10,074 nucleotides of DNA from Candidatus Omnitrophota bacterium (GTDB lineage Bacteria > Ratteibacteria > UBA8468 > B48-G9 > JAFGKM01), in the NCBI GenBank assembly GCA_023819545.1, contig JAMWCA010000037.1:1-10074 (forward strand). Reading direction: 5' to 3'. Positions 6,242 through 10,074 of the stretch are shown piece by piece. The position numbers were made by a program, and so were the translations under genes. Position 1 is the first letter of the stretch, and each line of letters begins with the position of its first letter. The notes beneath the pieces were generated by a model. The model was not told the DNA's origin and ran no database searches. It was given only the letters and a program-made list of their open reading frames with translations.

Positions 6242-7459
6242 TTATTCTTGGGTTTTCGTTTTACTTTCTTTAATTTTGTATAAGTAAAAAGAATGACTTT
6301 TTCTAATTTTTTGTGTATTTAATAAAATTGCAGGAATTACTGTCTCTTCTCCAAATTTTTCATTGATTTTATCAACATAATAAAAGACAATCTCTCTTTT
6401 TATTCTTTCCTCAAAAACATACTGATAATCATAATCAAACAAACCTCCGACGGAAATTCCAATTGTTCTTATCTTTTTTTCAATTTTTAAAGAAGATATT
6501 ATTTCAAGACATAAATTAAATATTAAACTTCCATCTGCAGAAATATCTCTAAATTTTTTCCTCTTCAAAATAGATGTAAAATCCTCAAATCTTAAAAATA
6601 GAGATATAAAACTTCCATGCTTTCTCTTTTCTCTCATTCTCTGTGCAACCTTTTCAGATAAATTAAATAATGTCTTGCTTATTATTCCACTATCATCTGT
6701 ATCAAATGGAAGAGTATAAGAATGTCCTATTGATTTTTCTAAAATTTCAGTCAATATTTCTGGTTGTTCTATTCCACACGCATAATTATATATTTTTTCT
6801 CCATATTTCCCAAAAATCCTTAAAAAAAATTCCTTTCCTATTTTCTTAACATCTCCACATTTTTCTATCCCAAAATTTGAAAGTTTCTCATATATTTTAT
6901 TCCCTATTCCAGGAATTTCTGTTATAGGTAGTTCTTTCATAAATTCTTCAATTTCTTCCTTTTCCAAAATTTTAATACCTGATGGTTTTGAAATAGAAGA
7001 ACATATTTTTGCAATCAATCTATTTGAACCACCACCAATTGAACATGTAAGTCCTGTATCTTTTTCTATTTTATTTTTAATCTCTCTTGCTAAATCTTCT
7101 TTACTTCCATATAAACGATAGATTTCACTTACATTAATAAAAACTTCATCTATTGAATAAATTTCAATCTTCTCTTTAAAACTTTTTATAATTTCAAATA
7201 TTTTTTTTGATGTTTCAATATATTTTTCAGGATTCCCAGGAACAACGACCAAATTTGGACATAAAAAAAATGCTTGATGAATACTCATTCCAGATTTTAC
7301 GCCATATTTTTTTGCTTCATAAGAACATGAAGCAACAACAGATTTTGTTGATGGGCCACCCGAAACAGCAACTGGTTTACCTTTCAAAAATGGATTTGTC
7401 AGTTGTTCTATTGAAGCAAAATAAGCATCCATATCAATATGAAAGATGGTATTTTCCAT
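6242..7459 (-). CDS. dinB: DNA polymerase IV (Y-family translesion polymerase)
   Basis: This error-prone polymerase copies past DNA lesions. With the start at 7459 it has 405 residues. Motifs: HIDMDAYFASIEQ (7-19, catalytic D9, steric-gate region at F14), YSIDEVF (101-107, catalytic D104 and E105, matching D103/E104 of E. coli Pol IV), a GGGSNRLIAKICSSISKPSG stretch (142-161), helix-hairpin-helix PITEIPGIGNKIYEKLSNFG (178-197), and a little-finger domain to the end. Start choice: an upstream in-frame TTG at 7483 would add 8 residues overlapping the previous gene, but the ATG at 7459 gives the family's usual start and lies 1 nt after the previous stop (TAA A ATG). I saw no obvious C-terminal beta-clamp motif. 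It is the third gene of the lexA operon, so it should be induced by DNA damage. Confidence 0.94.
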   Translation of the reverse strand: MENTIFHIDMDAYFASIEQLTNPFLKGKPVAVSGGPSTKSVVASCSYEAKKYGVKSGMSIHQAFFLCPNLVVVPGNPEKYIETSKKIFEIIKSFKEKIEIYSIDEVFINVSEIYRLYGSKEDLAREIKNKIEKDTGLTCSIGGGSNRLIAKICSSISKPSGIKILEKEEIEEFMKELPITEIPGIGNKIYEKLSNFGIEKCGDVKKIGKEFFLRIFGKYGEKIYNYACGIEQPEILTEILEKSIGHSYTLPFDTDDSGIISKTLFNLSEKVAQRMREKRKHGSFISLFLRFEDFTSILKRKKFRDISADGSLIFNLCLEIISSLKIEKKIRTIGISVGGLFDYDYQYVFEERIKREIVFYYVDKINEKFGEETVIPAILLNTQKIRKSHSFYLYKIKESKTKTQE

Positions 7460-7460
7460 T

Positions 7461-7706
7461 TTAAAAAGTATGAACTTTTTCAAGATTCCAGATTAAATCT
7501 TCCGGACTAAAAGAAATTTCAAATACATTAATTCCATCTGTAACAGCAAAATTATAGATATTTTTTGCACCAGTTTTTGTCTTCCATTTATATGTTATTT
7601 TTTTAATATTTATTTTTTTGTTTTTCCATATAAACCATTTTATCTTCATTGAACCATTTTTAAAAATCACTCCAGCAACTATTCTCTCATTTATTTCTGT
7701 TATCAT
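7461..7706 (-). CDS. Uncharacterised 81-residue protein between LexA and Pol IV
   Basis: I do not recognise this protein with certainty. It is basic, aromatic-rich and beta-strand-like, with blocks MKIKWFIWKNKKINIKKI (20-37), YKWKTKTG (39-46), YNFAVTDGINVFEISF (51-66) and a final DLIWNLEKV (70-78). There is no signal peptide or membrane segment. The spacing of W, DG, FEI and W..E.V loosely recalls small beta-barrel proteins found with Y-family polymerases (the DUF6504 type); this is a pattern impression, not a match. It overlaps lexA by 4 nt (ATGA) and its stop is 1 nt before dinB, so it is clearly a real gene co-translated in the SOS operon. A role in damage tolerance, perhaps as a polymerase accessory or DNA-binding factor, is inferred from context only. 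Confidence 0.75.
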   Translation of the reverse strand: MITEINERIVAGVIFKNGSMKIKWFIWKNKKINIKKITYKWKTKTGAKNIYNFAVTDGINVFEISFSPEDLIWNLEKVHTF

Positions 7707-8293
7707 TTTATTTTTCTGAAAAGTCCTACAACTTTCCCAATAATTAAAGGATTTTCTTTTATTATTATTGATTTATATGAAGGATTCGCTGGTTTTAACT
7801 CAATAAAATTTTTCTTTTTATAGAAATATTTAACCGTATATTCTCCATCATAAAAACAAACCACAATATCTCCATTTTTAATTTCAAGATTTTTCTCAAC
7901 AATAACATAGTCACCATCAAAAATTCCTGCTTGTTTCATACTATCACCTTTAACAGTTAAAGAAAAAAACTGCCCTTTTCCAAGAAAATCTTTATTAACA
8001 CTTATAAATCCCTCAAAATTTTCTTCTTCTATTTTGGGCACTCCAGCGGGTATTGTTCCAATTATAGGTATATTTAAAAAAACTTCATTTAAAGTTATTC
8101 CTCTTGATTTTTTCTTTTCTCTTTTAATATATCCTTTTTTTTCAAGTGCATTTAAATGAGATATCACAGCAGTAGGACTTGAGAAAGAAAAATAATCCAT
8201 AATTTCTTTAATAGTAGGAGGATAACCAGTTCTTAATCCATAGTCCTTTATGAATTCAAAAATTTTTTGCTGTTTTTCTGTTATATTTTTCAT
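7703..8293 (-). CDS. lexA: LexA SOS repressor / self-cleaving protease
   Basis: This 196-residue protein represses DNA-damage genes and cleaves itself when RecA is activated. The N-terminal winged HTH runs from 1 to about 67, with QQKIFEFIKDY (8-18), GYPPTIKEI (23-31) and the recognition helix SPTAVISHLNAL (39-50). The cleavage site is A83-G84 (IPAGVP). The protease dyad is S118 in KGDSMKQAG (115-123) and K155 in EYTVKYF (151-157); these match A84-G85, S119 and K156 of E. coli with one residue offset. The recognition helix differs from E. coli LexA at key contacts (T41, I44, S45 in place of N, E, E), so the operator should differ. The start is canonical (MKNITEKQQ). There is no ribosome site; the -10 box ends 10 nt before the ATG. 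First gene of the lexA-orf81-dinB operon. Confidence 0.96.
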   Translation of the reverse strand: MKNITEKQQKIFEFIKDYGLRTGYPPTIKEIMDYFSFSSPTAVISHLNALEKKGYIKREKKKSRGITLNEVFLNIPIIGTIPAGVPKIEEENFEGFISVNKDFLGKGQFFSLTVKGDSMKQAGIFDGDYVIVEKNLEIKNGDIVVCFYDGEYTVKYFYKKKNFIELKPANPSYKSIIIKENPLIIGKVVGLFRKIK

Positions 8294-8303
8294 ACTGTAA
8301 ATA

Positions 8304-8332
8304 ATTATACTATAAATTTATACAATTGTCAA
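8304..8332 (-). promoter_or_regulatory. Perfect-consensus sigma70 promoter of lexA
   Basis: The minus strand carries TTGACA (8332-8327), a 17-nt spacer and TATAAT (8309-8304), matching the full consensus at every base. The predicted transcription start is at about 8297-8296, leaving only about 3 nt before the ATG at 8293, with no room for a ribosome site. This implies a leaderless or near-leaderless lexA mRNA. Such a strong promoter fits a gene held down by autorepression. Confidence 0.8.
8311..8322. promoter_or_regulatory. Candidate LexA operator (palindrome in the lexA promoter spacer)
   Basis: TATAAATTTATA is a perfect 12-bp palindrome lying wholly between the -35 and -10 boxes of the lexA promoter, a typical position for autorepression. 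The Gram-positive (GAAC-N4-GTTC) and E. coli (CTGT-N8-ACAG) boxes are not seen here, and the changed recognition helix allows a different site. AT-rich palindromes arise easily in this composition, so this remains a candidate. Confidence 0.4.
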
Positions 8333-8378
8333 GGGATAGCATAAGTTTTAGAATGTAAACACTTATTTTTTCCCTTTA

Positions 8379-8445
8379 AATTTGTTTTTACAAGTATTTT
8401 TTAATTACTCTTTTAAACAAATTATTAATACTTTCTCAATTTGTG
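8379..8445. repeat. Inverted repeat set in the divergent lexA / URO-D-like intergenic region
   Basis: AATTTGTTT (8379-8387) and AAACAAATT (8415-8423) are perfect 9-bp inverted arms 27 nt apart. A third shorter copy, AATTTGT, lies at 8439-8445 just before the -35 box of the plus-strand gene. These could be operator half-sites for a regulator of the gene at 8489, or chance in AT-rich DNA. The rest of the 195-bp gap (8294-8488) holds the two promoters and no gene. Confidence 0.35.
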
Positions 8446-8452
8446 AATTTTC

Positions 8453-8482
8453 TTGACAAAGATGGTAAATGTGTAAGAAAAT
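8453..8482 (+). promoter_or_regulatory. Candidate promoter of the URO-D-like gene
   Basis: A perfect -35 TTGACA (8453-8458) is followed by an 18-nt spacer and GAAAAT (8477-8482, 4 of 6 consensus). The predicted start falls exactly on the A of the ATG at 8489, so the mRNA may be leaderless; no clear ribosome site precedes the ATG. The -10 box is weak, so activation by a regulator is possible. Confidence 0.4.
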
Positions 8483-8488
8483 AAGATT

Positions 8489-9544
8489 ATGGAACCAAAA
8501 GAAAGAGTTGAATTTGTCTTAAGAAGAAAAAAACCCGACAAAATACCTTTTACAATATATGAAAATAAATTGCCTCAATGCACTGTTGAAAGAATTTTAA
8601 GAAATAGAGGATTATGTATAGTGAAAAGGACTTCTGTATATAAAACTGTTTATCCAAATTTAAATTTTAAGAATATAACCTATACAGAACAAGGAATAAC
8701 ATATACAAAAACAATAATTTCTACACCTTTAGGTGAACTTGAAATAACATATAGAAAAACTGACAAAACAGGAGATTTTACATCTTGGAGAATTACACAT
8801 TTATTTAAGACACCTGATGATTATAAAAAAATAATATTTATGGTAAAGGATGCTAAATATATTCCAGATTATGAAAGATTTTTAGATTTAGAAAAAGAAT
8901 CTGGTTTAGACGTTTTTTTAAGAGCAGGTATTGCTTCAACGCCATTGCATGAGATAATGATTCATTTTATGGGAATTGAAAAATTTGCAGAAGAATGGGC
9001 AGAAAGGAGAGATGAGATTGAAAATTTATATAAAGTTATGGTTGAAAAATTACAATATATATATAAAATTTGTGCCGATTCCCCATGTTTTGCTTTCAAT
9101 TTTGGAGGGAATGAAACTGGAAATGTTATGGGAAGGGAAAGATTTGAAAAATATGTTTTACCTCTATATTATGAATGTGGAGAAGTTCTACACAAAAAAA
9201 ATAAGATTTTTGGTGCTCATCTTGATGGTAATAATAAAGTTTGGGCTGACTTAATAAAAAATTCACCACTAGATTATATAGAAGCATTTTCTCCTTTCCC
9301 TGATACTGATATGGAGTTTGAATATGCCTATAAATTATGGAATGATAAAATTTTGTGGATAAATTTCCCATCTTCTCTACATCTTGCTTCAGAAGAAAAA
9401 ATAAAAAATACGGTTAAAGAATATATTGAAATTGCAAAAGATGATTATAGATTGATTATTGGCATAACAGAAGATATACCAAAAGAAAGATGGCAAAAAA
9501 ATCTATTCTTGATTTCTGAAGTTATAGATAGTTTTAAATTTTAA
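8489..9544 (+). CDS. Uroporphyrinogen decarboxylase-fold protein (corrinoid methyltransferase-like relative), substrate unknown
   Basis: This is a 351-residue cytoplasmic protein. The opening MEPKERVEFVLRRKKPDKIP (1-20) has the pattern of the URO-D/MtaA/CmuA superfamily (rERv..vLr...pDriP). The C-terminal half has FNFGGNETGNVMG (203-215), FEKYVLPLYYECGEVLHKK (219-237), FGAHLDGNNK (241-250), DYIEAFSPFPDTDM (262-275) and IIGITEDIPKERW (323-335), typical of a TIM barrel of this superfamily. True HemE is unlikely: the usual N-terminal arginine-rich substrate motif is absent and there is no haem gene context. Zinc-type MtaA methyltransferases use His-x-Cys plus a later Cys; here H244 is followed by L245-D246, so that site is missing. 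Related proteins of unknown role often lie near sugar catabolism genes, which fits a sugar isomerase-like neighbour. Function is not assigned. Confidence 0.75.
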   Translation: MEPKERVEFVLRRKKPDKIPFTIYENKLPQCTVERILRNRGLCIVKRTSVYKTVYPNLNFKNITYTEQGITYTKTIISTPLGELEITYRKTDKTGDFTSWRITHLFKTPDDYKKIIFMVKDAKYIPDYERFLDLEKESGLDVFLRAGIASTPLHEIMIHFMGIEKFAEEWAERRDEIENLYKVMVEKLQYIYKICADSPCFAFNFGGNETGNVMGRERFEKYVLPLYYECGEVLHKKNKIFGAHLDGNNKVWADLIKNSPLDYIEAFSPFPDTDMEFEYAYKLWNDKILWINFPSSLHLASEEKIKNTVKEYIEIAKDDYRLIIGITEDIPKERWQKNLFLISEVIDSFKF

Positions 9545-9673
9545 AAAAGAGAAGTTGCCCTATTCATACTATTTTCAACATATACAAAAGGAAATATTAT
9601 TTTAAAGAAGTAAAAAAAATTCCTTTTTGATAATCTATATGAACTTTATAATTTATCAATCAGAGAATAAGTT
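9545..9673. other. Convergent intergenic gap without a gene
   Basis: These 129 bp separate the converging URO-D-like and isomerase-like genes. I see no ORF or RNA gene. The gap holds a weak terminator-like repeat and the left arm of a hairpin that straddles the stop of the minus-strand gene. Confidence 0.6.
9586..9627 (+). terminator. Weak candidate bidirectional terminator
   Basis: AAAAGGAA (9586-9593) and TTCCTTTT (9620-9627) are perfect 8-bp inverted arms, and the right arm runs into a T-run. The 26-nt loop and only two G-C pairs make the hairpin weak. Its place between convergent genes is where a shared terminator would be expected. Confidence 0.25.
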
Positions 9674-9683
9674 TTACTTATTC
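9665..9683. repeat. Perfect hairpin over the stop codon of the isomerase-like gene
   Basis: GAATAAG (9665-9671), loop TTTTA, CTTATTC (9677-9683) is a perfect 7-bp stem with a 5-nt loop. The minus-strand TAA stop (9676-9674) lies in the loop. No T-run follows on the minus strand, so it may protect the mRNA 3' end or be fortuitous. Confidence 0.35.
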
Positions 9684-10074
9684 CAGATTTCCTTTTCTAA
9701 TCTTTTTAAAAAATCTCTTGCATGAATTATATCAACTTCTGGTTTTTCTCCAACTTCTCTTTCAATCGTAAAAAATCCATTATATCCAATATCTTTCATT
9801 GCTTTTAAATATTCTGGCCAGTTAACACCACCCTCTCCTAATGGTAATTCCTTCCATCTTTTTTTCCCATTTTCATCAGGCAGTTTAATTCCATCTTTTG
9901 CATGTGTGTGTACTATATAATCTTTAAGAGTATAGACACCTTTTACCGGGTCATCACCAGCAACCATTACAAGATTTGCAGGGTCATAGTTCACTTTTAA
10001 TCCTGGATTATTTATTTTATCAAGTAATTTTTTTAACAATTCTGCTGGTTCAGGACCTGTTTCAGTAGCAAGTA
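9674..10074 (-). CDS. Sugar phosphate isomerase/epimerase-like TIM barrel (C-terminal part, runs off right edge)
   Basis: The frame stays open to the window edge, so the true start lies outside. A TTG at 10039 is internal: the upstream codons read LATETGPEPAELLKK and continue the family pattern. About 133 residues are visible. Xylose-isomerase-like (AP endonuclease 2) family signatures include LATETG, NYDPANLVM, the IVHTHAKDG segment, GEGGVNW and FFTIERE; the E, D, H and E in these are the expected metal ligands of this TIM-barrel family. Such enzymes interconvert ketoses or act on inositol and related sugars using a divalent metal. It converges on the URO-D-like gene. A role in sugar metabolism fits the nearby GH3 and GH29 genes, but the substrate cannot be named from this fragment. 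Confidence 0.85.
   Translation of the reverse strand, partial: LATETGPEPAELLKKLLDKINNPGLKVNYDPANLVMVAGDDPVKGVYTLKDYIVHTHAKDGIKLPDENGKKRWKELPLGEGGVNWPEYLKAMKDIGYNGFFTIEREVGEKPEVDIIHARDFLKRLEKEIWNK

Noticed and set aside
7460..7483. An 8-residue N-terminal extension of DinB from a TTG codon
   Set aside because: It overlaps the preceding gene, and the ATG at 7459 gives the normal Pol IV start one nucleotide after the previous stop.
10037..10039. TTG as the true start of the isomerase-like gene
   Set aside because: The upstream codons in frame to the window edge continue the family motif (LATETGPEPAELL), so the gene is cut by the window and not short.
1..10074. CRISPR arrays, tRNA, rRNA, insertion sequences
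   Set aside because: I found no regularly spaced repeats, no tRNA-like cloverleaf or rRNA segment, and no transposase motif on either strand.

Overview
The window is AT-rich bacterial DNA (roughly 30% GC by eye). Nearly all of it is coding, with short gaps and frequent overlaps of the TAATG or ATGA type. The gene content is a type IV pilus or type II secretion ATPase, two glycoside hydrolases without signal peptides, a LexA/Pol IV SOS operon, a uroporphyrinogen-decarboxylase-fold protein and a sugar isomerase-like TIM barrel. This suggests an uncultured, carbohydrate-using, diderm-type bacterium. An Omnitrophota/Ratteibacteria-like lineage is my best guess, but no marker gene here settles it.

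Layout from left to right. Positions 1-6151 hold minus-strand genes, read from high to low coordinates: GH3 beta-glycosidase, GH29 alpha-L-fucosidase, a short ParA ATPase, a ribbon-helix-helix (RHH) protein, a PilB/GspE ATPase, and the first 12 codons of a probable PilT. The GH3-GH29-ParA-RHH part looks like one operon, with gaps of 10 and 3 nt and a 4-nt overlap. PilB seems to have its own promoter overlapping the RHH stop codon. Positions 6152-6241 hold a more GC-rich REP-like palindrome and a good promoter for the GH3 operon. Positions 6242-8293 hold a compact minus-strand operon: lexA, an 81-residue unknown protein, then dinB (DNA polymerase IV). Positions 8294-8488 form a divergent promoter region. 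Positions 8489-9544 (plus) encode the URO-D-fold protein. After a 129-bp gap between convergent genes, the C-terminal part of a sugar isomerase/epimerase-like gene runs off the right edge on the minus strand.

How the parts may work together. GH3 and GH29, with the isomerase-like and URO-D-like genes nearby, fit intracellular breakdown of fucosylated or beta-linked oligosaccharides, although no transporter is visible. LexA, the 81-residue protein and DinB form a self-regulated DNA-damage operon. ParA plus RHH has the structure of a type Ib partition cassette but lies directly before PilB, so it may act in pilus placement or in DNA segregation.

Points of most interest: (1) ParA-RHH beside the pilus ATPases; (2) the unknown small protein in the lexA-dinB operon; (3) promoters whose -10 boxes lie only 6-10 nt before the start codon (lexA, pilB, perhaps the URO-D gene), implying leaderless mRNAs, while operon-internal genes often carry AGGGG or AGGAG ribosome sites; (4) a palindromic element whose edge supplies a perfect TTGACA -35 box.
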